Positions 1 to 9,661 are shown, numbered from the stretch's first letter. The stretch: 64,000 nt of DNA from Emticicia agri (GCF_004168285.1 NZ_SEWF01000027.1:1-64000), one strand, 5' to 3'. Numbers and translations are program-made. Notes: generated from the letters alone by a model not told the origin.

Positions 1-45
1 TTAAGTAATGCGACAAAATTATTTTAAAATTGTTAACTTTGCTCT

Positions 46-477
46 ATGCGAGCAAAACGATATATTAAATTAGAGCCAAGTGAGGTCATCACAATGGAAG
101 AAGGGTACAAAAATGCTACCCATCATCAATTCAAACAACGTTGTCATTGTCTATTGCTAAGTCATCAGGGGTATGATATGTATAGCCTAAAATCTATATT
201 TCAAGTAAGCCACCCTACCATCACTAACTGGTTTGACAGTTGGGAAACGCATGGGATAGTAGGTTTACGCAATCAATTGGGTCAGGGTCGCAAACCTATT
301 TTCAATGCAGCTGATGAATCATTGGTAAAAAGCAAAGTAAAATCAAGCCCTCAGACTCTGAAAAAAGTACGTCAAGAACTGAAAGAAGCATTACAGAAAG
401 ACTTCTCTCAAAGAACATTAGAGCGTTTTTTAAAAACACTTGTCGAGCCAGTTGGAAAAGAGCCAGAAAAAGTTTAA
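46..477 (+). CDS. IS630 transposase, first frame (helix-turn-helix domain)
   Basis: This is the N-terminal, DNA-binding part of an IS630-family transposase. A helix-turn-helix of the Tc1/winged type covers roughly residues 25-75, around SLKSIFQVSHPTITNWFDSW. The frame ends at TAA 475-477, but family similarity is lost earlier, after about residue 130. The characteristic linker SWKRARKSLKSKQN is encoded in the -1 frame from 450. A heptamer T TTA AAA at 429-435 in the zero frame is a standard -1 slippery sequence and sits where the two halves join. The product is therefore probably a fusion of about 340 residues with the next entry. A mutation rather than programmed frameshifting cannot be excluded. 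Confidence 0.85.
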   Translation: MRAKRYIKLEPSEVITMEEGYKNATHHQFKQRCHCLLLSHQGYDMYSLKSIFQVSHPTITNWFDSWETHGIVGLRNQLGQGRKPIFNAADESLVKSKVKSSPQTLKKVRQELKEALQKDFSQRTLERFLKTLVEPVGKEPEKV

Positions 478-1067
478 AGTCAAAGCAAAACACTTCTGAG
501 TACGCATATAAAGAAGACTGCTTAAATGACTTACTCGAGCTCCACCAACAAAGTCATATTGACTTATTTTATGGTGATCAGGCTGGTTTTTCGCTCAATT
601 GTGTCGTACCTTACTGCTGGCAATTTCCAGATGAACCCGTTTATATTCTGCCACAAAAAGGCAAGAATATCAATGTATTTGGGTTGATGAATGCTGATGG
701 AAATGAACTTTACACTTTTGATGTAAAAGGTACTATTAATGCTGATTTTGTCATCAATTCAATAGAAATATTTATTGATAAAATTAGAAAACCAACAGTT
801 TTAGTAATTGATAATGCCAGAATTCATCACGCCAAAGTTTTTCAAGAAAAGTTAGAATTGTGGCAAAACAAAGGGCTCTATATTTTCTATTTGCCTGCTT
901 ACAGTCCACATCTAAACAGAATCGAAAGGCTTTGGAGGCATACTAAATATTATTGGCTTAAGCCTAGTGATTATCAAGATTTGGAAACCCTCAAAAAAGC
1001 CCTTGACAAAATTTGGTCTAAATTTGGTTTTGACTATCAAATCGACTTTTCTAAAATTAAAATTTAA
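432..1067 (+). CDS. IS630 transposase, second frame (DDE catalytic domain)
   Basis: This is the catalytic half of the IS630 transposase, in the -1 frame relative to the first half. The frame is open from 432 to the TAA at 1065-1067. An internal ATG at 684 exists, but starting there would lose the first catalytic Asp. The DDE triad is visible: Asp in FYGDQAGFS, Asp in VLVIDNARIHH and Glu in LPAYSPHLNRIERLW. All three are conserved, so the joined enzyme should be active if the -1 frameshift occurs. The end of the gene runs into the right inverted repeat. Confidence 0.85.
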   Translation, partial: KNTCRASWKRARKSLKSKQNTSEYAYKEDCLNDLLELHQQSHIDLFYGDQAGFSLNCVVPYCWQFPDEPVYILPQKGKNINVFGLMNADGNELYTFDVKGTINADFVINSIEIFIDKIRKPTVLVIDNARIHHAKVFQEKLELWQNKGLYIFYLPAYSPHLNRIERLWRHTKYYWLKPSDYQDLETLKKALDKIWSKFGFDYQIDFSKIKI

Positions 1068-1160
1068 AATAATTTTGTCGTATTACTTATTAATTTTTCA
1101 ATATTTTTCGCACCAACTTACGAAAGTACAATTTGATTATATTGTATCTTATGTAGTTCC

Positions 1161-4100
1161 TTAGTAAAGAATTTTCAATTTGTATGACTGAACTCTGCCT
1201 GAATTAGAAAAAACCTGTAAGATACCATTATCTTTAAAAAACAAGCATTTACGAATATCACCAATAAGATTAAGCCCACTTTGTTCAAAATTCAAGGGCT
1301 GAAATCCTCCTTTTCCATTACCTAACAAAATAGTTCCTCTTGAAGCATCCTGCCTGCCTTGATGGGCTTCATTGGCAAAAAAATTACCTGCCAGCAATAA
1401 ATCAGTATTACCGTCATAATTGTAGTCTTTTGGTATTATTGAGAAGACAGGAGATTGTTGTGCCTGCCACGGAAGTGGCGTAAGTTGAAAATTACCTTTG
1501 CCATCATTGATACCTATACAACTTCTTAACTCATATACTTCCTTTTGAATGGCTCCCTTTTTATCGCTTGCAGAAAATAAATTATCAAATAATACGCCTG
1601 AATAATCTTTGAAAGTAGTGAATCGTTTCCGAAAGTTATTGATTTGCAAATTCAGGTTTTCGCGAGGATGAACAGGAACTAACTGGTTATTGATATACTG
1701 ACCCATTATGGGGTCAATTCTGTTATTGTTATCAAAATCTTTAGCCAATAAAATTATGGGTTGTTGAGAACTTGCTTTATAAAATGAGTTTAAGCCTTCA
1801 TTGCCAAGTATTAAGTCATCGAAACCATCTTTATTCAGGTCAGCGGCTTCAACAGTGTTCCACCAGCCCTCTGTTTTTTCTTTTTGAGAAAAAGATAGCT
1901 GACCTTTGTTATTCTTTAGAATAGTCAATGGCATCCATTCACCAACTACTATTAAATCCTTATATCCATTATTATCTACATCAATTGCTTTAGCATCACA
2001 AACCATTCCGATTTTATTCAGAAATGGAGCAATTTGAGCAGTCGCATCTACAAATTTCCCTCCATCATTTCTAAGAATATAGCTTTGGGTTTCATTAGGA
2101 TATTCGTTGGGTAACATACGGCCACCTATGAAAACATCGAAATCAGTATCGTTATCTATATCAAGTGTTGTAATAGCATGGCTGCTTATATTAATCGCCG
2201 GGAAATCTTTTGTGATTTTGAAATTCCCTTTACCATCATTGAGCCATAACTGAGGCTGAAATGCTTGCGGTACATTTAATAGCCGCTCACAACTTCCTCC
2301 GACAAAAATTAAATCCTGATCACCATCTTTATCTGCATCAAAAAAATGGATGGCGCCTACCTCCATATCTTTGCTGGTAGGTATTTCTAAAACCCTTTTA
2401 AATTTTCCTGATTTATCCTGAGTAAAAATCTGTGTTTCACTACCCAGTAATGACCCTCCGATAGCCAGGTCTTCTATCCCATCACCATTGATATCTGCTT
2501 TAGCAACAGCCGGGCCAAGTTTAGAAAGCATCTTATGAAGAGTAGCCGTCTGATTAAAATCTACATAATTGAATTCTTTGTGTTCAAAGTCCAATACTTC
2601 ATTACTAACCTGAAAAAGCTTGTTGGTAGAAATAATTGGATTACTTATTTGAGTAGCTTCAGCATATTTTACAGTTAAGTTTCGGGTTGTACTATCAATC
2701 GAATATTTTTTCTGAATCTTACCATCAGGCCAGGTAATAAACAATGAATCAATTTTTTTATTTTTGCCCAATCCTATTAAAATATTTTGAGGTACAGAAG
2801 AAAGGTAACCTCTGACCGGATAATTTTCAAATAAAAGCAACTCATCGCCAATCCAGGCACTTATTTTAGCTCCAATTCCTGAATTATTAGCTTTATTTCC
2901 TTCAAACTTTATTTTTAGGCTACGATTTTTATTTTGTTGGTCAGATAAATTTCTGAAAATAGAAGCTTCACTATCTACATTGTTTACAATTAAGTCTAAA
3001 TCACCGTCATTATCAAGGTCAGTATATGTAGCACCGTTAGCGTAAGAAAGTTCATTTAATCCCCATTTTTCAGATACATCTTCAAAATTAAGATTACCAC
3101 TGTTATGATAAGCGTAATTTCTGAGAGGTATCTCAGGAACTTTCTTGATTAAATTCTTTCGATTTTCTGCTCTTGCTTTATCAGAGCCAAACATATCTTT
3201 GTTGCGGTAATAGCTGATAAAATCAAGGTCTGTTACATTTTTCCTGTATCCGTTAGAAACGAAAACGTCTTTCAATCTATCATTGTCCAAATCGCAAAGT
3301 AAGGTGGCCCAACTCCAGTCTGTTTTGGCGATTCCTGCCAAAAGTCCGTTTTCACTAAATTGAGGGATATTATCCTCATTGCCCAGATTTATTTGCAGCA
3401 TATTTCTCATGTACTGCAATTCATAGTTATAAGGAGCCTGAATACTCATTTGTTTTTTATCATAATCAGGCTTTCCGAGCATTTGTTTTTGTCTGGCATT
3501 ATCTTCCGGCAGCATGTCAAGCTGAAAAATATCTATTTTCCCGTCCTGATTAACATCTGAGGCATCTATACCCATACCTGATAGGGCAGTGTGAGGCATA
3601 GCGCTTTTAATTACATTTTCGAATGTACCATTACCCTTATTTAAATAGAGTACATCTGAACTTAGAAAATCATTAGAACAGTAGATATCTGGCCAACCAT
3701 CACTATTATAATCTGAAACTACTACCCCGAGCCCTAATCCTTCATAAACAATACCTGCCTCTTTTGAGACATCCTTATAAATAGGGTGATTATCTGCAAT
3801 ACCATAATTTTGAAATAATTTACTGGTTGAGGGATGAGAGCCATCATTAATAGGAGGCCTTAAATAACTTGGATTTTGTGTATCTGGCGAAGTATTTAAT
3901 AAAAATACGTCCAGGTCTCCATCAATATCATAATCAAAGAAAGCAGCCTGGGTAGAGTATCCGGCATAATCAAGCCCATAAGCCGCCGCTGTTTCTTTGA
4001 AGGTCGGAACCGGTGTTTTCTGATTAATATATAAGAGATTGTGAGTATTTGCCATAGATGGATGATATGCCACTGAAATATAAATATCGTCCCAGCCATC

Positions 4101-4457
4101 ATTGTTAATATCAACTATCGAAACTCCGTTGCACCATCTGTCTGTAGTAAGGCCTGCCGCTTTGGTGATTTTTTCAAACTTCAAATCACCCTTATTCATA
4201 TATAGTTCACAACTAACCTGATTGCCTGTAAAGAATATATCATCAAAACCATCATTATTAAAATCTCCAATGCCAACACCTCCTCCATTATAAAAATTGG
4301 TGAAAGTAAAGGCATTTAAATTCTCATTGTCTTTGAGTGTATTTATAAAATCAACTCCCGTTTTAGACCCTGATAGTTTTTCAAAGAGTTTGTTGGGTTC
4401 TGTTTTGCATCCTGATAAAAATAATAGGTAGATTAGGATAATTAGAATTGGTTTCAT
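1161..4457 (-). CDS. Secreted VCBS/FG-GAP repeat lipoprotein with ASPIC/UnbV domain
   Basis: A large extracellular repeat protein of about 1,098 residues. I chose the ATG at 4457 rather than the longer frame at 4517 because it gives a normal lipoprotein signal (MKPILIILIYLLFLSGC, lipobox LSGC). Many Asp-rich calcium-binding-type repeats follow, such as DFNNDGFDDIFF, DINNDGWDDIYI and DLDNDGDLDLIV, typical of FG-GAP/VCBS beta-propeller blades. An ASPIC/UnbV-like segment lies near the middle (VRGYLSSVPQNILIGLG...WPDGKIQ). Such proteins are common beside SusCD pairs and are thought to be surface proteins. Their role is unknown; glycan binding is an inference. The gene diverges from susC, and two candidate AraR operators lie in the shared upstream region. 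Confidence 0.9.
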   Translation of the reverse strand: MKPILIILIYLLFLSGCKTEPNKLFEKLSGSKTGVDFINTLKDNENLNAFTFTNFYNGGGVGIGDFNNDGFDDIFFTGNQVSCELYMNKGDLKFEKITKAAGLTTDRWCNGVSIVDINNDGWDDIYISVAYHPSMANTHNLLYINQKTPVPTFKETAAAYGLDYAGYSTQAAFFDYDIDGDLDVFLLNTSPDTQNPSYLRPPINDGSHPSTSKLFQNYGIADNHPIYKDVSKEAGIVYEGLGLGVVVSDYNSDGWPDIYCSNDFLSSDVLYLNKGNGTFENVIKSAMPHTALSGMGIDASDVNQDGKIDIFQLDMLPEDNARQKQMLGKPDYDKKQMSIQAPYNYELQYMRNMLQINLGNEDNIPQFSENGLLAGIAKTDWSWATLLCDLDNDRLKDVFVSNGYRKNVTDLDFISYYRNKDMFGSDKARAENRKNLIKKVPEIPLRNYAYHNSGNLNFEDVSEKWGLNELSYANGATYTDLDNDGDLDLIVNNVDSEASIFRNLSDQQNKNRSLKIKFEGNKANNSGIGAKISAWIGDELLLFENYPVRGYLSSVPQNILIGLGKNKKIDSLFITWPDGKIQKKYSIDSTTRNLTVKYAEATQISNPIISTNKLFQVSNEVLDFEHKEFNYVDFNQTATLHKMLSKLGPAVAKADINGDGIEDLAIGGSLLGSETQIFTQDKSGKFKRVLEIPTSKDMEVGAIHFFDADKDGDQDLIFVGGSCERLLNVPQAFQPQLWLNDGKGNFKITKDFPAINISSHAITTLDIDNDTDFDVFIGGRMLPNEYPNETQSYILRNDGGKFVDATAQIAPFLNKIGMVCDAKAIDVDNNGYKDLIVVGEWMPLTILKNNKGQLSFSQKEKTEGWWNTVEAADLNKDGFDDLILGNEGLNSFYKASSQQPIILLAKDFDNNNRIDPIMGQYINNQLVPVHPRENLNLQINNFRKRFTTFKDYSGVLFDNLFSASDKKGAIQKEVYELRSCIGINDGKGNFQLTPLPWQAQQSPVFSIIPKDYNYDGNTDLLLAGNFFANEAHQGRQDASRGTILLGNGKGGFQPLNFEQSGLNLIGDIRKCLFFKDNGILQVFSNSGRVQSYKLKILY

Positions 4458-4560
4458 AGGTAAATAATAGAAATTGATTGTGATTTTAATGAAATATTTC
4501 AAGAGTAACTCAAGCAATTGTTAAAATAATACTAGCTAATAAAAAAAAAATCATATTCAG

Positions 4561-4590
4561 TTTGATTTTATATTATTATGTGTACATTTG
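4561..4590 (+). promoter_or_regulatory. Bacteroidota-type promoter for the first susC
   Basis: A -33 box TTTG (4561-4564) is followed after 18 bases by a -7 box TACATTTG (4583-4590), a full match to the Bacteroidota consensus TAnnTTTG. The -7 box lies inside the first palindromic operator (4579-4595), an arrangement that fits repression. Confidence 0.6.
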
Positions 4591-4595
4591 ACACA
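4579..4595. promoter_or_regulatory. Candidate AraR operator 1 (TGTGT-N7-ACACA)
   Basis: TGTGTACATTTGACACA, a palindrome with 5-base arms and a 7-base centre, extended by A/T on each side. It overlaps the -7 box of the susC promoter. The same motif recurs at arabinose genes elsewhere in the window. Assignment to AraR is inference from that pattern. Confidence 0.7.
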
Positions 4596-4603
4596 TATTT
4601 ATT

Positions 4604-4620
4604 TGTGTTAAATTGACACA
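4604..4620. promoter_or_regulatory. Candidate AraR operator 2 (TGTGT-N7-ACACA)
   Basis: TGTGTTAAATTGACACA, 25 bases downstream of operator 1 (start to start), over the expected transcription start or early leader of susC. The pair would also lie upstream of the divergent VCBS gene. Confidence 0.7.
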
Positions 4621-4685
4621 TATCAAAATTACACAAAAAAAATAATAAAGTTTCTATTCTTACAATTTATTTTAACTTTTTAAAA

Positions 4686-7600
4686 ATGAAGGTAAACAAT
4701 TACAAACCGACCATCCAGCGAGGTTTATCACGGAAGTCGATAAGGCTACTGCTGTTTTTTTCATTGTCTTTATTTTCTATGGGAACACTACTGGCGCAGG
4801 TCAGAGGTGTTGTTAAAAATGAAAATGGTGAGGCATTTCAAGGAGTGAATGTCGTGATTAAGGGCGACAACAAAGGTACAATTACAGATGCCAACGGGCG
4901 CTATGAAATAGTGGCTGCTAATGGCTCGACCTTGGTATTTAGTTTCTTGGGGTACAAGTCTCTTGAAGTACAGGTAGGCAATCAGCAGGAGATTAATGTT
5001 TCATTAGAAGTAAATGCAGACATGATGGAAGAAATTATTGTGGTAGGATATGGTACACAAAAGAAATCATCTCTTACAGGTGCAGTATCATCTATCACTA
5101 CTAAAGAACTTTCAACACAGCCTGTAATTAGTGCTACCCAAGCCATGCAAGGCCGTGTGCCGGGGGTATCTATCGTCAATAACAGTAGCCCTGGTGCAGA
5201 ACCAACAGTACGTATCAGAGGGGTAGGGTCTATCAGTTTAAATCCGAACCCATTGTATGTCATTGATGGTGTTCCGGCAGGAGGACTGAATACCATTTCT
5301 CCGAATGATATTGAATCAATTGAAGTACTGAAAGACGCCAGTGCTGCTGCTATCTATGGCTCACGAGCGGCCAATGGTGTAGTGCTGATTACTACCAAAA
5401 AAGGTAAAGCAGGAAAATTAAGCATCAGTCTTGATTCATACATAGGTACGCAATCAGCCTGGAAAACGCTCGATTTACTTGACAGAGATGAATACATTAA
5501 ATATGGTACAGCTTTGTTGACAGCTTCAGGACAACCGGTTCCTGGTCGTTTTGCAGCTATGAATACACCTATTTATGAAGGAGCTGCAACAACATTTGCG
5601 CAGACCCAAACCAACTGGCAAGATGTGATGTTCAAAAATGGCCCGATTCATAACAACCAACTTTCATTGGCTGGCGGAACAGATAAATCGAAGTTCTATC
5701 TGTCTTTAGGCAACTTTAAGCAGGAAGGAATTCTGCCATTTACTGAATATGCCCGCCAGAGCATTCGCTTAAACTCTGACCATAGTGTGGCAAGATTTAT
5801 TTCAATTGGGCAGACCATGATGGTTTCAAGAGATAAGCGTATCGCTGAAAGAGATGCAGGTGGCAGAAGCATGGTGATGAACATTATGCGTATGACTCCC
5901 TATTGGCCGGTAAGTGACCCAACTAAATTAGGTGGTTATAGTACAACTGCCCAAGGACTTGATGCAACTGACCCGGAAAACCCCATGCGTATTGCCGTAC
6001 AAGAACAGCAAGACCAGATAGACCGCTCATTCAAGATACTGGGTACGGTATATGCTGATGTCAAGCTCATGAATTGGTTGAAATATAGATTTACGATGGG
6101 TGGCGATTATTCAAGTTCGATTTTTACCGGATTTGTTCCTATCTACAATGATGGTAACCGTAGTCGTCAAACAGCTGAACTTTCTCAGAACAGAGGGCAG
6201 TATTTCTCTACTATTTTCACCAATCAACTCACCTTTGATAAAACATTCGGAAAGCACTATGTGAATGCGATTGCTGTATTTGAAAGACAGGATGCTACTT
6301 TCAAGTCTATTAACCTTACAGGGCAAAGACCTGACAACAATGTGAAGGAGATTCAGGGGGCAGCAAATATCAACGGTAATACATCTACTTCAGAAAATAC
6401 TTTACTCTCTTATGTAGGTCGTTTGAACTATGAGTATGATAATAAGTATCTCCTGAGTGCTTCAGTACGCCGCGATGGTTCATCAAAGTTTGCTCCGGGT
6501 AATAAATGGGGCACTTTCCCGTCTGTATCTGTAGGTTGGCGAATCAGTGAAGAAGCATTTATGAAAGATGTACTGGCAATTAATGAACTGAAATTGAGAG
6601 GTAGTATTGGGGTAACAGGCTACAATGCTATTGGTGATTATGACTGGCAACCATTAATTTCAGCAAATAATACGAATTACTCTTTTGGAAATGCTTCACA
6701 ATTAGGTTCATATTTTAATAGCCTGGGTAATACCGGATTAAGTTGGGAAGAAACAACCATGAAAAATATTGGCTTAGATCTTTCTTTATTCGGTAATAAA
6801 GTAAGCATCTCAACAGAGTTTTATTCACGTAAGACAGATGGATTATTGCTCAGAGTTCCGCTTCCGGATTCGGAAGGGTATTCAAACAGCCCCTTGGCTA
6901 ACGTAGGTAGTATGCAGAACAATGGTTTTGAATTAGCATTAGGGTATCATATTGATAAAAAAGACTTTAAGTCAACTATTACAGGTACATTCGACCTGGT
7001 CAGAAACAAAGTGTTGAGCTTAGATACGCCGAATGCTACAATCAATGCAGGTAACAATGCAGATTTCGGAGGATTTGATATTACTCGTACAGAAGCAGGG
7101 CATCCGTTGCAATCTTTTTACGGCTGGCAGGTAGAGAAAATTTTTCAGAATGAGGGTGAAATAGCCGCAGCTAATGGGGCTGATGGAAATGCCCAAACTC
7201 CTTATCAGAATGAAATGACAAAACCCGGAGATATTAAATTCAGAGATTTGAATAACGACGGTAAAATTGATGCGAATGACAGAACCTATCTTGGCAGCTA
7301 TCTGCCTAAATTCTCTTATGGACTGAACTATTCAGGAACTTACAAAAACTTTGATTTTAGTGTATTCTTCCAAGGAGTTTATGGTAATAAAATTTATAAT
7401 GGAACTAAGGTGATTGGTCAGGGAATGCTAAGATTATTTAATGCTACTACTGATGTATTAAATGCCTGGACACCAACTAATACTAATACAGATGTGCCAA
7501 GAGCAGTAAGTGGAGACCCTAATCAGAATGCCAGAACTTCTGATCGATTTATTGAAGACGGCTCTTACTTAAGATTAAAAAACCTTACTATTGGCTACAC

Positions 7601-7817
7601 TTTGCCGTCTGACAAGATTGCGAAACTGACCAATAATGTATTGACTAAAGCAAGAATTTATTTCACGAGCCAAAACCTGCTGACTTTTACAAAATATAGT
7701 GGCTATGACCCGGAAATTGCATCCAGAAATAATAACCTGCTTACCAACGGTGTAGATTACGGAATGTATCCGCAGGCACGCACACTTACGATTGGTTTGA
7801 ACCTTGGTTTTAATTAA
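4686..7817 (+). CDS. SusC/RagA-family TonB-linked outer-membrane transporter
   Basis: A TonB-dependent outer-membrane receptor of 1,043 residues that imports oligosaccharides together with its SusD partner. After a signal peptide ending near LLAQV comes a carboxypeptidase-regulatory-like beta domain (GVVKNENGEAFQGVNVVIKG). Then come the TonB-box/plug region (MMEEIIVVGYGTQKK, plug around QGRVPGVSIVNN and VLKDASAAAIYGSRAANGV) and a long beta-barrel ending in aromatic LNLGFN, typical of outer-membrane proteins. susD follows after 32 bases. Two candidate AraR operators and a promoter lie directly upstream, so it is probably induced by arabinose. The substrate is likely an arabinose-containing glycan, judged from the neighbours. 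Confidence 0.95.
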   Translation: MKVNNYKPTIQRGLSRKSIRLLLFFSLSLFSMGTLLAQVRGVVKNENGEAFQGVNVVIKGDNKGTITDANGRYEIVAANGSTLVFSFLGYKSLEVQVGNQQEINVSLEVNADMMEEIIVVGYGTQKKSSLTGAVSSITTKELSTQPVISATQAMQGRVPGVSIVNNSSPGAEPTVRIRGVGSISLNPNPLYVIDGVPAGGLNTISPNDIESIEVLKDASAAAIYGSRAANGVVLITTKKGKAGKLSISLDSYIGTQSAWKTLDLLDRDEYIKYGTALLTASGQPVPGRFAAMNTPIYEGAATTFAQTQTNWQDVMFKNGPIHNNQLSLAGGTDKSKFYLSLGNFKQEGILPFTEYARQSIRLNSDHSVARFISIGQTMMVSRDKRIAERDAGGRSMVMNIMRMTPYWPVSDPTKLGGYSTTAQGLDATDPENPMRIAVQEQQDQIDRSFKILGTVYADVKLMNWLKYRFTMGGDYSSSIFTGFVPIYNDGNRSRQTAELSQNRGQYFSTIFTNQLTFDKTFGKHYVNAIAVFERQDATFKSINLTGQRPDNNVKEIQGAANINGNTSTSENTLLSYVGRLNYEYDNKYLLSASVRRDGSSKFAPGNKWGTFPSVSVGWRISEEAFMKDVLAINELKLRGSIGVTGYNAIGDYDWQPLISANNTNYSFGNASQLGSYFNSLGNTGLSWEETTMKNIGLDLSLFGNKVSISTEFYSRKTDGLLLRVPLPDSEGYSNSPLANVGSMQNNGFELALGYHIDKKDFKSTITGTFDLVRNKVLSLDTPNATINAGNNADFGGFDITRTEAGHPLQSFYGWQVEKIFQNEGEIAAANGADGNAQTPYQNEMTKPGDIKFRDLNNDGKIDANDRTYLGSYLPKFSYGLNYSGTYKNFDFSVFFQGVYGNKIYNGTKVIGQGMLRLFNATTDVLNAWTPTNTNTDVPRAVSGDPNQNARTSDRFIEDGSYLRLKNLTIGYTLPSDKIAKLTNNVLTKARIYFTSQNLLTFTKYSGYDPEIASRNNNLLTNGVDYGMYPQARTLTIGLNLGFN

Positions 7818-7849
7818 GAATTGCCAAAAAAGATTAAAAATACTTCGAA

Positions 7850-9397
7850 ATGAAAAAAATAATATTTCTAACAGGTTTCTTTGGCTTATCCACCGTGATG
7901 AGTTGTAATGACTCTGTATTGGATAAGGTAAATCCAAATGGGGTAACTTTTGAAACATATTTTACGAATGATAGTGAACTTGTTGCAGGGGTAAATGCGG
8001 CCTATGCTACTATACAGGGCTTTGGGCTTGCGGCCAGAGAATGGTTCTTTGTGCATGACCTGAGAGGTGATGAAATGGCAACCGGTGGTGGTCAGTTGGA
8101 AGCACCTCGTAATCAATTACTGATTGGCGTAAATGATCCGGCAAATGGTGTGGCAAATTCAGTTTTTACCGGTTGGTTCAGAACTATCCATAGGGCTAAC
8201 GTAGTACTTGAAAGTGCTAATAAAAAGGATGTTTCTTTTTCGACCGATATCAAGAATCGTGTTACGGGTGAGGCAAAGTTTTTACGGGCATGGGCTTATT
8301 ATGAGTTGGGTACTTTATGGGGTGGAGTGCCTCTCTATACTGAATATGTTAAGTCGGTTGAAGGCGCAAAGGCAAGAGCAAGTCAGCAAGACGTTTATAA
8401 ACAAGTAATTGATGACTTAAAGTCAGCCGAAAGTTTATTACCAGCTACCTATCCGGCTACTCAATACGGAAGAGCGACCAAAGCTGCTGCACAGGTACTT
8501 ATGGCGCGTACTTATCTTCAGATGGGCGATTATAATAGTGCTAAAACAGAGTTAGAAAAAGTAGTGAGTTCAGGTCTTTATAAATTAGTTGATAATTATC
8601 TTGACCTGACTAACGAAGAAGGTGAATTTAATGCGGAGTCAATTTTTGAGGTGGTATTTTCACCTTCTAATGGCGCTTTTAACTGGAGTGGACCAGATGG
8701 AGACGGTACCAGTGCTCAGGAAGAGACTATCAGAACACAGGAGTATTCGCCAATTGGCTGGAGAAACCTTATTCCATCTGATAAAATGATAGACAACTAT
8801 GAAAGAACTGCCAAAGGAGACGCTAAAAATGACCCACGTTTTGATATGTCTTTCTGGAAAGCTGGTGATAAATTTAACAATGGAAATGATGTAATCAACG
8901 ATGATAATGTTCAGGGTAACTCATCAAAAATGGATGGAAAGACTTTTAAAATCAGTTGGAGAAAATACTCTGTGCTTTATAAATCAAACTCCGGATTTAT
9001 TACCAGTGGCATTAATATGAGAATCATGCGTTATGCAGATGTATTGTTGATGCTGGCAGAGTGTGAAAATGAATTGGGTAACTCTGCCAAAGCTATTCAA
9101 TTAATGAATCAGGTGAGAGCAAGAGCATCGGTAAATATGCCGCCTTATCCAACCAAAAATTACCCTTGCGATTCAAAAGCGAGTGTATTTGCCGCACTTC
9201 AGCACGAGCGTTATGTTGAATTAGCTGCCGAACAGGTACGTAACTTCGATATTATCAGATGGAGAAAGAATAAGAAGGCAACTTCTGAGCCTATCTCTTA
9301 TTTTGTGGCAGGTAAGCATGAATTATTGCCACTTCCTCAGACAGAAATAGATAATAATCCAAATATTGACCCAAAAGATCAAAATCCAGGGTATTAA
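7850..9397 (+). CDS. SusD/RagB-family surface glycan-binding lipoprotein
   Basis: The surface lipoprotein partner of the SusC protein encoded 32 bases upstream; it lies as a lid over the SusC barrel and delivers glycan. It has a lipoprotein signal (MKKIIFLTGFFGLSTVMSC), then the TPR-like helical fold of SusD (AKFLRAWAYYELGTLWGGVPLYTE is characteristic) and the C-terminal part with NQVRARA and HERYVELAAE...FDIIRWRK. It has 515 residues, usual for the family, with no sign of damage. A strong hairpin terminator follows the stop codon. Confidence 0.95.
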   Translation: MKKIIFLTGFFGLSTVMSCNDSVLDKVNPNGVTFETYFTNDSELVAGVNAAYATIQGFGLAAREWFFVHDLRGDEMATGGGQLEAPRNQLLIGVNDPANGVANSVFTGWFRTIHRANVVLESANKKDVSFSTDIKNRVTGEAKFLRAWAYYELGTLWGGVPLYTEYVKSVEGAKARASQQDVYKQVIDDLKSAESLLPATYPATQYGRATKAAAQVLMARTYLQMGDYNSAKTELEKVVSSGLYKLVDNYLDLTNEEGEFNAESIFEVVFSPSNGAFNWSGPDGDGTSAQEETIRTQEYSPIGWRNLIPSDKMIDNYERTAKGDAKNDPRFDMSFWKAGDKFNNGNDVINDDNVQGNSSKMDGKTFKISWRKYSVLYKSNSGFITSGINMRIMRYADVLLMLAECENELGNSAKAIQLMNQVRARASVNMPPYPTKNYPCDSKASVFAALQHERYVELAAEQVRNFDIIRWRKNKKATSEPISYFVAGKHELLPLPQTEIDNNPNIDPKDQNPGY

Positions 9398-9405
9398 GAT
9401 TATGC

Positions 9406-9437
9406 AAGAATAGACCGTTGCATGGCGGTCTATTCTT
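9406..9437. terminator. Rho-independent-type terminator after susCD
   Basis: A perfect 12-base stem (AAGAATAGACCG / CGGTCTATTCTT) with an 8-base loop begins 8 bases after the susD stop codon. It separates susCD from the next operon, which has its own promoter and operator. Confidence 0.8.
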
Positions 9438-9615
9438 CTCAAAATATTATGTGTTATTAGATACACGTTCTTCTTTAGTAATAAAATTTGGTTTCAACAG
9501 CGTAATCAAGATAGGCCTATATATGAAAGCTCATAGATGAGCAACTTTCATAAAAGGGTAGTAGCTGCCTGAAAAATTGAAATTGTAAAATTATTTCTTT
9601 TTTTCCTACAATTAA

Positions 9616-9646
9616 TTTGGCTAATAGGCAATAATACCTAAATTTG
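9616..9646 (+). promoter_or_regulatory. Bacteroidota-type promoter for the GH95/GH43/esterase operon
   Basis: TTTG (9616-9619), 19 bases, then TAAATTTG (9639-9646): a full consensus match. The -7 box runs straight into the candidate AraR operator. Confidence 0.65.
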
Positions 9647-9661
9647 TGTATAAATGACACA
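9645..9661. promoter_or_regulatory. Candidate AraR operator 3 (TGTGT-N7-ACACA)
   Basis: TGTGTATAAATGACACA. It begins within the -7 box and would cover the transcription start of the long GH95 to GH51 gene run, as expected for a repressor site. Confidence 0.7.

Larger units (their letters stand above)
2..1089 (+). mobile_element. Complete IS630-family insertion sequence
   Basis: The element is bounded by imperfect terminal inverted repeats of about 28 bases. The left end (2-31) begins TAAGTAATGCGACAAAATTA, and the right end (1062-1089), read on the minus strand, begins TAAGTAATACGACAAAATTA. Both outermost dinucleotides are TA, as expected for the TA target duplication of IS630/Tc1-mariner elements. 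Inside is one transposase split over two frames. The length of about 1.09 kb is normal for the family. It lies about 70 bases from the 3' end of the VCBS-protein gene and appears structurally intact. Confidence 0.9.

Noticed and set aside
461-480. The A-rich stretch GAAAAAGTTT as the frameshift site of the IS630 transposase
   Set aside because: The family linker SWKRARKSLKSKQN is already read in the -1 frame from 450, so the slip must happen earlier, at 429-435.
684-1067. Second transposase frame as an independent gene starting at ATG 684
   Set aside because: This would omit the first catalytic Asp (FYGDQAG), which lies upstream in the same open frame.
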